Positions 8,452 to 17,678 of a DNA stretch of 64,000 nucleotides are shown here, in pieces (the first letter of the stretch is position 1; each line of letters starts with the position of its first letter). This stretch comes from Rhodospirillales bacterium (lineage in GTDB: Bacteria > Pseudomonadota > Alphaproteobacteria > Rhodospirillales > Defluviicoccaceae). The DNA is taken from the NCBI GenBank assembly GCA_016710335.1, contig JADJXQ010000026.1:12630-76629 (forward strand), read 5' to 3'. The translations under genes and the position numbers were made by a program. Under the pieces are notes generated by a model. It did not search any database and had not been told where the DNA came from. It saw only the letters and a list, made by a program, of their open reading frames with translations.

Positions 8452-9090
8452 CTAAGGCCACATCGCGCGCAGGCGTTCGCGGTTGGCCTGCAGCCAGTAG
8501 AGGGCGACGGCGGCGGTGGCGTTGGGGAAGCGGCCGTCGGCGAGCCAGCGGAACGCCTCGTCGGTTGGCACGACCACGACCCGGATGTCTTCATGTTCGT
8601 AGGTGAGGCCAAATGTGCCGCCGGCGTCGGTCGCATCGACCCGTCCGCAGTAGATGGTGATCGTCTCGCTCGTGCATCCGGGGCTGGCGAGGATGCGGCA
8701 GGCGAACACCATGTCCTGGACCTCCAGACCGGCCTCCTCGATCGCTTCGCGGCGCGCCACGTCCTCCGGCGTCTCGCCTTCGTCGATGATCCCGGCGACC
8801 ACCTCCAGCAGCCACGGTGACATGCCGGCGGCGATGTCGATCGACTGCGCCGCCGCGTAGGCGCCGGGGCGAAACTGCTCGATCAGCACCACCTCGTCGC
8901 GCACCGGATCGTAGAGGATGACGGCGACGGCATGGCCGCGCTCCAACACCTCGCGCACCATCGGCTCGCTCCAGCCGCCGGCGAACAGCCGGTGCCGCAG
9001 TCGATAGCGGTCCATCCGGAAATAGCCGCGGAACGGCGTCTCCCGCTCGATCACCTCGACATCGTCACGGCTCATGCCATCGTTCATCAA
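8452..9090 (-). CDS. nudF: NUDIX hydrolase, ADP-ribose pyrophosphatase type
   Basis: 212 residues with one NUDIX domain. The box runs from G100 to G121 and fits Gx5Ex7REUxEExGU, including EGETPEDVARREAIEEAG. A Pro-rich start (ERETPFRGYFRMDRYRLRH), the EQFRPG strand before the box and the length match the NudF/ADP-ribose pyrophosphatase group, which splits ADP-ribose to AMP and ribose 5-phosphate. The substrate is inferred from family resemblance only. The gene ends 18 bases from structured repeat copy 1 and diverges from proS, sharing a 120-base promoter region. The ATG at 9090 has in-frame alternatives at 9087 and 9075. Confidence 0.8.
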   Translation of the reverse strand: MMNDGMSRDDVEVIERETPFRGYFRMDRYRLRHRLFAGGWSEPMVREVLERGHAVAVILYDPVRDEVVLIEQFRPGAYAAAQSIDIAAGMSPWLLEVVAGIIDEGETPEDVARREAIEEAGLEVQDMVFACRILASPGCTSETITIYCGRVDATDAGGTFGLTYEHEDIRVVVVPTDEAFRWLADGRFPNATAAVALYWLQANRERLRAMWP

Positions 9091-9211
9091 GCACTCCTAG
9101 ACTGCGAGCCGACGCCGCACCCGGCGGCAGCGCCATTGCGACCCGGCCGGTCATGACCTAAAACCCTCGACGAGACAAGCACCTCTCCCTGCGCCAGAGG
9201 ATCGTCCGAAC

Positions 9212-10522
9212 ATGCGGCTCTCCACCTACTTCCTGCCGACCCTCAAGGAGACGCCGGCGGAGGCCCAGATCGTCTCCCATCGCCTGATGCTGCGCGCCGG
9301 CATGATCCGCCAGGCATCGGCCGGAATCTACTCGTGGCTGCCGCTGGGGTTGCGGGTGCTGAACAACATCGGGGCCATCGTCCGCGAGGAACAGGACCGC
9401 ATCGGCTGTCAGGAAATGCTCATGCCGACCCTGCAATCGGCCGAGCTGTGGCGGGAGAGCGGCCGCTACGATGACTACGGCCCGGAGATGCTGCGCATCA
9501 CCGACCGCCAGGAACGCGACCTGCTCTACGGCCCCACCAACGAGGAGCAGATCACCGACATCGTCCGCGGCACGGTCCGTAGCTACCGTCAGCTGCCGAA
9601 GCTGCTCTACCACATCCAGTGGAAGTTCCGGGACGAGATCCGCCCCCGCTTCGGCGTCATGCGCGGTCGCGAATTCCTTATGAAGGACGCGTACTCGTTC
9701 GACCTGGACGCGGCTGCCGCCCGCCGCTCCTATAACAAGTTCTTCGTCTCCTATCTCCGCACCTTCGCTCGCCTCGGCCTCAAGGCGATCCCGATGCGGG
9801 CCGACACAGGACCGATCGGCGGCGACCTGAGCCACGAGTTCGTCATCGTCGCCGACACCGGCGAGAGCGAGATCGCTTGTCATCGCGACTTCCTGGAGAT
9901 GGACTGGGCCGGCGCCGACATCGATATGGAGGGCGACCTGCAGCCCATCGTCGACGGCTTCACGTCAAAGTACGCGGCGACCGACGAAGAGCGGGATGCG
10001 GAGCGCGAACGGGCTCTTGGCGACGCTTTGGCCACCGGGCGCGGCATCGAGGTGGGGCACATCTTCTACTTCGGCACCAAGTACTCGAAGCCGCTGGGCG
10101 CCGCCGTTTTGGGACCGAATGGCGAGGAGGTGGTGCCGGAAATGGGCTCCTACGGCATCGGCGTCTCCCGCCTGGTCGGCGCCATCATCGAGGCGTCCCA
10201 CGACGACGCCGGCATCGTCTGGCCGGAGAGCGTGGCGCCGTTCCGTGTCGGCCTGATCAACCTCAAGGCCGACGACCCCGGGTGCGGCGAGCACTGCGAG
10301 AGCCTCTATCGGACACTCACCGCCCGCGGCGTCGACGTGCTCTATGACGACCGTGCCGAGCGTCCGGGGGTCAAGTTCGCCGAGATGGACCTGATCGGCC
10401 TGCCGTGGCAGCTCGTCGTCGGCCCCCGCGGACTCAAGGCCGGCACCGTGGAGCTGAAGCGCCGCGCCGGCGGCGAGCGCCACGAACTCACCCCCGACGC
10501 CGCCCTTCAGCAGTTCGGCTAG
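9212..10522 (+). CDS. proS: Prolyl-tRNA synthetase (short form)
   Basis: A 436-residue class II synthetase that charges tRNA-Pro. Motif 1 lies near GLRVLNNIGAIVREE, motif 2 has the FRDEIRPRFGVMRGREFLMKD segment (split here as two overlapping pieces around residues 139-160), and motif 3 appears as GIGVSRLVGAIIE. The C-terminal anticodon-binding domain follows from about 340. The INS editing domain found in longer bacterial ProRS is absent, as is usual in alphaproteobacteria, so any editing of Ala-tRNA-Pro would need a separate YbaK/ProX protein. The gene is followed after 10 bases by lolC-lolD, giving a proS-lolC-lolD operon, an arrangement common in alphaproteobacteria. Confidence 0.95.
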   Translation: MRLSTYFLPTLKETPAEAQIVSHRLMLRAGMIRQASAGIYSWLPLGLRVLNNIGAIVREEQDRIGCQEMLMPTLQSAELWRESGRYDDYGPEMLRITDRQERDLLYGPTNEEQITDIVRGTVRSYRQLPKLLYHIQWKFRDEIRPRFGVMRGREFLMKDAYSFDLDAAAARRSYNKFFVSYLRTFARLGLKAIPMRADTGPIGGDLSHEFVIVADTGESEIACHRDFLEMDWAGADIDMEGDLQPIVDGFTSKYAATDEERDAERERALGDALATGRGIEVGHIFYFGTKYSKPLGAAVLGPNGEEVVPEMGSYGIGVSRLVGAIIEASHDDAGIVWPESVAPFRVGLINLKADDPGCGEHCESLYRTLTARGVDVLYDDRAERPGVKFAEMDLIGLPWQLVVGPRGLKAGTVELKRRAGGERHELTPDAALQQFG

Positions 10523-10532
10523 GACCGGCGCG

Positions 10533-11777
10533 GTGTTCTCCGCCTTCGAATGGATGGTCGCGGTGCGCTACCTGCGCTCCCGCCGGCGGGAAGGGTTCAT
10601 CTCGGTCATCGCCTGGTTCTCTCTGCTGGGCATTGCCTTGGGGGTCGGCACCCTGATCGTGGTGATGGCGGTGATGAACGGCTTTCGCCAGGAACTGCTG
10701 TCCCGCATCCTCGGCCTCAACGGTCACCTCAGCGTCCTCGCGCAGCCGGCCGGCATCGCCGATTACGACGTACTGGCGGGCCGCATCATCGGGCTGCCGG
10801 GGGTGATCGCCGTCAATCCGCTGGTGCAGGGGCAGGTGATGATCACCGCCGCCGGGCAGGCGCGCGGCGCTCTGGTGCGGGGTGTCCGCCGCCACGATAT
10901 CGAGGAGCGGGACCTGCTCGCCGACAAGATCACCCCCGGTGCCCTCGACGCACTCGAGCGCGGGGAGGGAGTCATCCTCGGCAGCCGCCTCGCCGAGAAT
11001 CTCGGAGTCATCGCCGGCGACGAGGTGACGCTGATCTCGCCCCAGGGCCGCACCACCGCGCTCGGCACGGTGCCGCGGGTGCGCCGCTACAAGGTCGCCG
11101 GCACTTTCCAGATCGGCATGTATGAATACGACTCCAACATCCTGTTCGCTCCGCTGGAGGCCGCGCAGACTTTCTTCCAGATGCCCGGCCGGGTGAGCCA
11201 CCTGGAGGTGTTCCTCGACGACGCCGACAAGGCGCCGGCGCTGGCGCCGCGTCTCGCCAAGGCGCTCGGGCCGGAATACAGGATCTACGACTGGCAGCGC
11301 GCCAACTCCGGCTACTTCACGGCCTTGCAGGTGGAGCGCAACGTCATGTTCCTGATTTTGACCCTGATCATCCTGGTGGCGGCGTTCAATGTCATTTCCA
11401 GCATGATCATGCTGGTCAAGGACAAGGGCCGCGACATCGCCATCCTCCGCACCATGGGCGCCACCCGCGGCATGATTCTCAGGATATTTCTCATCGCCGG
11501 CGCCAGCGTCGGCGTCATCGGCACGGCCGTCGGCTTCGCCGGCGGCGTCGCCTTCGCCGCCAACATCGAGACGCTCCGCCAATGGATCGGGGCGCTGACC
11601 GGCACCGACCTGTTCTCCGCCGAGATCTATTTCCTGTCGCAACTGCCGGCCGAGATCGACCCGCTCGAGGTGGCGCTGGTGGTGGCCATGGCCCTCCTCC
11701 TGTCGTTCGCCGCCACCCTCTATCCCTCGTGGCGCGCCGCTCGCATCGATCCCGCCGAAGCGCTCCGCTATGAATAG
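10533..11777 (+). CDS. lolC: Lipoprotein-releasing ABC transporter permease LolC/LolE
   Basis: A 414-residue inner-membrane permease. One transmembrane helix lies near residues 22-45, followed by a periplasmic MacB-PCD-like domain (about 50-265) and three more helices (about 275-405). The ending WRAARIDPAEALRYE is the standard FtsX/LolE family tail. With LolD it extracts outer-membrane lipoproteins from the inner membrane and hands them to LolA. A single permease gene is present here, as in bacteria with a homodimeric LolF-like pump. It starts with GTG (10533), with AGGAC upstream, and overlaps lolD by 8 bases. Confidence 0.92.
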   Translation: MFSAFEWMVAVRYLRSRRREGFISVIAWFSLLGIALGVGTLIVVMAVMNGFRQELLSRILGLNGHLSVLAQPAGIADYDVLAGRIIGLPGVIAVNPLVQGQVMITAAGQARGALVRGVRRHDIEERDLLADKITPGALDALERGEGVILGSRLAENLGVIAGDEVTLISPQGRTTALGTVPRVRRYKVAGTFQIGMYEYDSNILFAPLEAAQTFFQMPGRVSHLEVFLDDADKAPALAPRLAKALGPEYRIYDWQRANSGYFTALQVERNVMFLILTLIILVAAFNVISSMIMLVKDKGRDIAILRTMGATRGMILRIFLIAGASVGVIGTAVGFAGGVAFAANIETLRQWIGALTGTDLFSAEIYFLSQLPAEIDPLEVALVVAMALLLSFAATLYPSWRAARIDPAEALRYE

Positions 11778-12462
11778 GCCCGCGAGCGATCCGGCGTTCC
11801 GCCTCGACGGCGTGGTGCGCACCTACCGCCAGGGGCAGACGCGGCTGGAGGTGCTGAAGGGCGTCGATCTGACGCTCAACGCCGGCGAGGTGGTGGCGCT
11901 GGTCGGCCCGTCCGGCGCCGGCAAGTCGACGCTGCTGCACGTCGGCGGCCTGTTGGAGCCTCCCGACGGCGGCGAGGTTTATATTTCCGGCCAGGCCTGC
12001 AACGGCCTCGGCGACGACGCCCGCACCCGCCTGCGGCGGCACAACATCGGCTTCGTCTACCAGTACCACCACCTGCTGCCGGAGTTCTCGGCGCTGGAGA
12101 ACATCGCCATCCCGCAGATCATCGCCGGCGAGGGCAGGGGCAAGGCGCTCGCGCGGGCGCGGGCGCTCCTCGGCGAACTGGGCCTTGCCGCGCGCGCGAG
12201 CCACCGTCCGGCGCGGCTATCCGGCGGCGAGCAGCAGCGGGTCGCAATCGCGCGGGCCATCGCCAACGAACCGCGCCTCCTGCTCGCCGATGAGCCGACC
12301 GGCAACCTCGATCCCCACACCGCCGACGGCGTATTCACGGTGCTGCTCACCCTGGCGCGCGAGGTCGGCCTCGCCGCCCTCGTCGCCACCCACAACCCGA
12401 CCCTCGCCGCCCGCATGGACCGCACCCTCCGCCTCGACGACGGGCATCTGGTCGCCGCGTAG
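11770..12462 (+). CDS. lolD: Lipoprotein-releasing ABC transporter ATPase LolD
   Basis: A 230-residue ABC ATPase. Walker A GPSGAGKST sits at 46-54, the Q-loop lies in FVYQYHHLLPEFSALEN, the LSGGEQQR signature is near 148-155, Walker B LLLADEPTGNLD is near 168-179, and the switch His is in VATHN. The EFSALEN segment after the Q-loop is characteristic of LolD and the wider MacB-type ATPases. It powers the LolC/E permease encoded directly upstream, and its ATG lies inside the last codons of that gene. No terminator is obvious after the stop. Confidence 0.93.
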   Translation: MNRPASDPAFRLDGVVRTYRQGQTRLEVLKGVDLTLNAGEVVALVGPSGAGKSTLLHVGGLLEPPDGGEVYISGQACNGLGDDARTRLRRHNIGFVYQYHHLLPEFSALENIAIPQIIAGEGRGKALARARALLGELGLAARASHRPARLSGGEQQRVAIARAIANEPRLLLADEPTGNLDPHTADGVFTVLLTLAREVGLAALVATHNPTLAARMDRTLRLDDGHLVAA

Positions 12463-12829
12463 GGCGGGGTACCGAAGCGTAGCCCCCCGCACCGTGCCAT
12501 CATCATCACGGGAAGCTGAAGCGACGACCCCCGGGCTCACGGCAACGCCAAAAGCGAAGCCGACGCGGCGATTGAGCAGCCGACGTAGGCCCGCGAACTG
12601 TCCGCGTTCGATCAATCCTCCTGGCAGGAAGCGCAACGCTGCTGGACGACGCAGCGGCTCCTTCAGTTCCAATGCCGCAATCGATAATCATTACCGTCTA
12701 AGTACTTCTCTGAAATAATTCTTGCAATTGCGTGGCCGATTGGTAACGTCATTTCAAGAGGAAGCATGCGCGCGCAGGAAAAGACAACTATGCGGCGCGA
12801 TGGGGCGACAGGAAACGAGGGAGGGTTGC
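12463..12829 (+). other. 367-base gap before the RTX gene
   Basis: No gene is seen. The last 130 bases become clearly richer in A and T than the neighbours (for example AATAATTCTTGCAATTG near 12711-12729), matching the lower GC of the RTX gene that follows. This is a likely promoter region and a possible boundary of acquired DNA. Confidence 0.4.
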
Positions 12830-15800
12830 ATGCCGATTGCCAAGCCTATGCCTACGCCAAGAAACACACCCACGCCAGAAACTGGCTCGGAAGCGACACA
12901 ACACAGCGACACACAGATCGTGGAACATACAGAACTGCGCTTGGCAGCCAACGAAGTTAAATGGCCAAACTTATCTAATGGTCATCTGCAGCTCGTTCTT
13001 GTAAAGGGCGAGATTCAAGACGAAATAGAGGTTCTGGCGCCTGACAGCAAAACTTTCGGGAAATGGCAATATCCTGATATCCGTGATCACACGAACACAG
13101 AGCATACTCGGCATTTCAGTGATCCAGAAAAGTATGCCTTCCGCGCTTTTTCGGATTCTGAGCTTGGTGGCCGCAATCCAGACGATGTGTGGAAAATATT
13201 AGCGGATCTACATTTAGAGTTCACGGAAAAAGGAAAGAATATATCGTACGATCTCAACCAAAACAGTAATTCCTATATAAACACGGCGCTAAGTGTTGTG
13301 GGGCTGGATGTCGACGATTATGTGGCCGACGCAATGCCCCCAGGCATTGCGAGGTTCTGGGGGTTGCCGAGGAATGTACTTGAAAGTCGAGACCCCGGCG
13401 CGAAGCTGCATCTAAATCTTGAGGGCACAGTAGGCGACGACATCATCAACACTGGCCTAGGCAACGACACGCTACAAGGGGTGACGGGCGACGATTCGTT
13501 GTCCGGCGGCGGTGGTAATGACATTCTTAGCGGCGGTAATGGTAGCGATACACTGGAGGGTGGCGTCGGGGGCGACACGCTTAACGGTGACGGTGGCGAC
13601 GACTCGCTGTCCGGTGAAGGCGGCAATGACGAACTTGCCGGAGGCGAAGGTAGCGATATCCTGGACGGCGACATCGGGAACGACGATCTCAACGGCGGCG
13701 AGGGCGCCGATTCGTTGTCCGGCGGCAATGGTAATGACGATCTTACCGCAGGCGAAGGTAGCGACACCCTGTACGGCGGCCTCGGGGACGACAATCTTAG
13801 CGGCGGGGAAGGTGACGACTACCTGTTCGGTGGTTATGACCGCAGTGTTTACGACCAAGGCGTTTTGACAGAAGAGCAGGTGAGAGGCATTCTAGAGCCG
13901 TACCGGAATGGTTTTCTTACTTACGCCGAAGGTAGTTCGGATGATCTAACGCAAGACGGATACACGGCAGAAGAATGGGACGAATTTGTCGTCAGGACGG
14001 TGTATACTGCGACGAACCCCGGCTGGGCGGCAGGACTGGGTGTTTCGCCGACTAAGCCGCCAATCGGATTGTTCAATGATTGGTATAAAGAAAAACATGG
14101 AGACGTTGAATTATATCATCCAGGCGGGGACCAAGATTATCGCAATGTAATTGGAGACCATCTGCTCGGCGGTACCGGCCAGACGGCCCACATCGGCCTG
14201 CAAGCCGTATACGGCAATGGCGAGTTGATCACCCACGGACCTGGAGCAGGCACGATAGACCTTCAGGCTCCTGGCTACTTGGGGCCCAACTACAACCAGC
14301 CCGGTAATACCGATCATTTGGGGTGGGACATCATCCCGTTCGAGGAGCTTGGGTGGGAACTCTATCACCAGCTCGGTTGGTCGCCGGTCAGCCAGTGGCC
14401 GAAGGACGAGGCGCCGGAGTACTGGGGCCGGGACGGCGCCGATGACCTCATGGGCGGGGCCGGCAACGACACCTACGGTTTCATCTTGGGCGGCCAGCAC
14501 GACATCATCACGGACGACGGGCGCATCAACGACGATCAGGACGTCCTCGAAATCTATGGCGGTGGGTGGCTCGATAACATTCTCGAGGATCTCGAGTTCA
14601 GTTTGGCCGGCGACGGCTCCGATTTGGCCATGACGGTCAGGGGTACAACTGATCAGGTCACTATTCTGGATATGAACGACCCGTCCAAGCAGGTCGAACA
14701 TCTTCATTTGTGGAACGCGGATCAGTCGCAATTAAATGTGGCGTCACTGCCGGGAATTTATACCGGTCTGCTTCGAGATGCCTTGTTGGGGCGTACCGAC
14801 TGGCCTTTTATAGGGGTCGATAACAAAGGCGTGATCGGGCTCTTCGACCCGGCGGGCGGGGGCCAGAAGCAGGTCATCGGGAAAGCCGGGGTCACTCTCT
14901 TCGACATCGACAGCCGGTACGACGGCAAGTTGTTCGGCGTCACCGCGAATGCGTTCTATTCCATCGACGGGACAACCGGCGCGGCAACGTTTATAAGTCG
15001 CTTGCCAAGCACCAGCGCGAACTCGCTGGAGATCGCGGCAGACGGCACCGCCTACGTCGCCGACCCGAGCGGCAATCTGCTTTCGATCAACACCTTCACC
15101 GGGGACAGCACGCACCTCGGTCCCATCGCAAGCGGCTCCGCGCATGCGCCTTTCAGCTCAAACAACTTCGGTGCTTCGGGCGACCTGCAGTTCGTTGAGG
15201 GCAATCTTTTTATGACGTCGACGGCAAGAGAACTCGTCAATGTCAATTTAACTGAACCGACCGCCTCCTCGAGTGTCGGCCCCTTCGAGATCTCCGAGGA
15301 TCTCTATGGCCTCGCCTTGTCGGAACATCATGGCCTCATGGGTTTCGGCAGCAAGGGCGGAGTCTACGATATCGACGTGAACACCGGCAAAGCGCAACTC
15401 ATTACCAAATACGCGACCACGTTTAACGGTGCTGGGACGTACATAGTCCCTGAACCCAATACCCCGCCCGACATCGTCGCTACCAATCAGGAACTCAAAT
15501 TGGGCACGTTCGAGAACGTGTCGTCGTGGTTCTCGGCCACCGATGCCGACGGCGACACCATCGACTGGTGGGCGGTCTACGACTACGACAGGGCGTCGAC
15601 CAGCGGCTCGTTCCGGGGCAGTGGCGTCGCGCCGAACGACAGCGCCATCGAGGACGGCACGTTCCCGGCCGAGAAGGTCATACGCCTGACCAGCGAGCAG
15701 TTGGCGTCGCTCGAATTCGGTGGCTCTGACGAACGTGGCACCGAAGCCTTGGCTGTGACCGCGTGGGACGGCACGGAGTGGGGCGATTGGGCAATCTTCG

Positions 15801-16175
15801 GCGTCACCGTCGGCTTGCCGGATCTCGCCAACACCTCCTGGGACGTCGCCGGGCTCGATGTGCGCGGAAACGATTTCTCCGACTCGAAGTTGTACTTCAC
15901 GGAGCAGGACCAACAGTACGGCGATGGCGTCCTCAAGGGCTTTTTCGATTGGGATGAAGTCACCAACAGCATTTCCGGGCGCGAACACTTCGTCGGCGAC
16001 CTGCACGGCTCCAAGCTGACCTTGCACGGAACGGCGCTCGAGGATGCCACCAATCTGGTACTTGGCGACTACCGGCACCCTGACCGACGACGCGTACGGG
16101 ATCGTCAACGGCCACTGGAGCGGTTTCGGCGGCATACCGGGAGACTGGTCGGCGGTGATCGACGTCGTCGCATAA
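12830..16175 (+). CDS. RTX-type calcium-binding repeat protein (frameshift near the 3' end)
   Basis: A large secreted-type protein of about 1,115 codons. Residues about 210-350 hold some fifteen nonapeptide repeats of the GGxGxDxLx type, which bind calcium after type I secretion. A propeller-like middle region and an Ig-like domain (NxPPDIVATNQELKLGTF onward) follow. The ATG at 12830 has GAGGGAGGG just upstream; an upstream TTG (12722) lacks this. The frame used up to about 16065 then turns Arg-rich, whereas the +1 frame reads TTGTLTDDAYGIVNGHWSG and ends in SAVIDVVA with a TAA at 16173-16175, right before a hairpin. One extra base near 16062-16068 is therefore likely. No secretion genes are adjacent. 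The first 1.4 kb is AT-richer than its surroundings. Confidence 0.75.
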
Positions 16176-16181
16176 GCGTGC

Positions 16182-16226
16182 TGCAGCGGGTCCGGTCCGG
16201 AGAATACGTGTAACAGACCCGCTGCA
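16182..16226 (+). terminator. Inverted repeat after the RTX gene
   Basis: A perfect 11-bp inverted repeat (TGCAGCGGGTC at 16182-16192, GACCCGCTGCA at 16216-16226) with a 23-base loop begins 7 bases after the corrected RTX stop codon. Only a weak T-rich tail follows. Its position supports 16173-16175 as the real end of the gene, since the uncorrected frame would run into the loop. Confidence 0.55.
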
Positions 16227-16319
16227 CGTTCGCTCTTCTGATCCGCACGTTGTCGCTGTGGTTCAGAGCACCCTCCGGATCCCGGTTGACGGGTCGAAGG
16301 GGGTCGGATATGGGGGGCC

Positions 16320-17477
16320 ATGGTTGCATGGCGGCGATGGCTCTTTGCGTTGATCACGGGCCGGCTCATCGCCGCGCTCCGACGGCCGCACCGGCCATTG
16401 ATGCTGCTCGGGTTGGCCGCGGTTGCGGCACTCGTCGGCTATGGGTTCGGCACGGCGCTGCACAGCGCCAGCAACGCAGCGTCGATCCCGTCTCCGCCGG
16501 TTCCCATGTGGATCGGGCCGCTGGAGCCCGCGTCCCTGCGGACGGCGGGCGCTTCCTCCGCCGAGCCCGCGCCGAACAACGGCATCCTCCCGCAGCACGC
16601 CCCCAGGCAGTACGAAGAGGCGTTGCCGATCGAGTCCTATGAGCCCGGCGAGGCCGCTCCAGCGGATCTGCCGAGCGCAACGCCGCCGGCAACGATGGCT
16701 TTGCTGCACCCAGGGTCGGAGGCGCAACCTGCATGGCGCCGGTTTGCTGCCGCCTCGCCGGAGCGCAACGGCCGCCCCATGGTCTCCGTGGTCATCGACG
16801 ACCTTGGCATGGACCGCCGCCGCACGGCCCGCACCATCACCCTCCACGGGCCGCTGACGTTGTCGTTCCTGCCCTATGCGGGCGACCTTCCGGACCAGAC
16901 GGCGCGGGCGCGGGCCGGCGGACACGAACTCCTGGTCCACGTCGGCATGGAGCCGACCAGCGCTTTCGTGGATCCAGGCCCGAACGCTCTGCTGACCGGG
17001 CTTGCGGCTGCCGAGCTGCGTCGGCGGCTGGTCTGGGGACTAGCCCGCTTCGACGGCTACGTGGGCATCAACAACCACATGGGGAGTCGCTTCACCGCCG
17101 ACCGAGACGGCATGACTGTGGTGATGGAGGAACTGGGCAGCCGCGGGCTGTTGTACCTCGATTCGCGCACCACCCCAGAAACCGTGGGACCGGACGCGGC
17201 TCGGCGGGCGGGGGTGCCGTTCGCGGAGCGAAGCGTGTTTCTCGATCCCCTCGGCGGCGTCGCCACCGTGCAGGACCAGTTGAGGGAAGCCGAGGCCGTG
17301 GCACGCCGCCGGGGAACCGCTGTCGCCATCGGCCACCCCCACGATGAGACGCTCGACGCCCTGCAGGCGTGGCTCCCTGGCCTCGATGCTCGCGGCATCG
17401 CCCTCGCGCCGCTGTCGGCGGTGGTCGCGGCACCATCCGCCCCGACCCCTCCGCCGCTCCACATCAGCAAGCGATAG
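16320..17477 (+). CDS. Divergent polysaccharide deacetylase (YibQ/DUF610 family)
   Basis: 385 residues. An N-terminal membrane anchor (about 26-46) is followed by a Pro/Ala-rich linker to about residue 145 and a deacetylase-fold domain (about 150-365). Family marks include VVIDDLGM (about 156-163), the LSFLPYAG strand, HVGMEP, the NNHMGSRFT stretch and a final AIGHPH. This divergent NodB-like family is found in the periplasm of many proteobacteria; its substrate is not established. The ATG at 16320 follows a G-run that can act as a ribosome-binding site. The gene converges with the haloperoxidase gene. Confidence 0.82.
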   Translation: MVAWRRWLFALITGRLIAALRRPHRPLMLLGLAAVAALVGYGFGTALHSASNAASIPSPPVPMWIGPLEPASLRTAGASSAEPAPNNGILPQHAPRQYEEALPIESYEPGEAAPADLPSATPPATMALLHPGSEAQPAWRRFAAASPERNGRPMVSVVIDDLGMDRRRTARTITLHGPLTLSFLPYAGDLPDQTARARAGGHELLVHVGMEPTSAFVDPGPNALLTGLAAAELRRRLVWGLARFDGYVGINNHMGSRFTADRDGMTVVMEELGSRGLLYLDSRTTPETVGPDAARRAGVPFAERSVFLDPLGGVATVQDQLREAEAVARRRGTAVAIGHPHDETLDALQAWLPGLDARGIALAPLSAVVAAPSAPTPPPLHISKR

Positions 17478-17678
17478 ACGCAGGCACCGCTTGCGCGTCA
17501 ACGCGCGGCGGATCGAACGTGATCTCCGAAGCCCGATGCGGAACGCTTGATGCTGGGGTGTGCCGGCTTGGCTGCGGCAGGCCGATCGGCTTCACTAAAG
17601 CGCGGCCGCCACGCGCGCAAGTCGGGGCCCGCGCCCAATGGCGCGAGACCCCGTCGCAGTCATATGGAGCGATTTCGA

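Noticed and set aside
13430..13830. Minus-strand Pro/Ser-rich open frames in the RTX repeat region
   Set aside because: They are the reverse reading of the GGxGxD repeats, without start signals.
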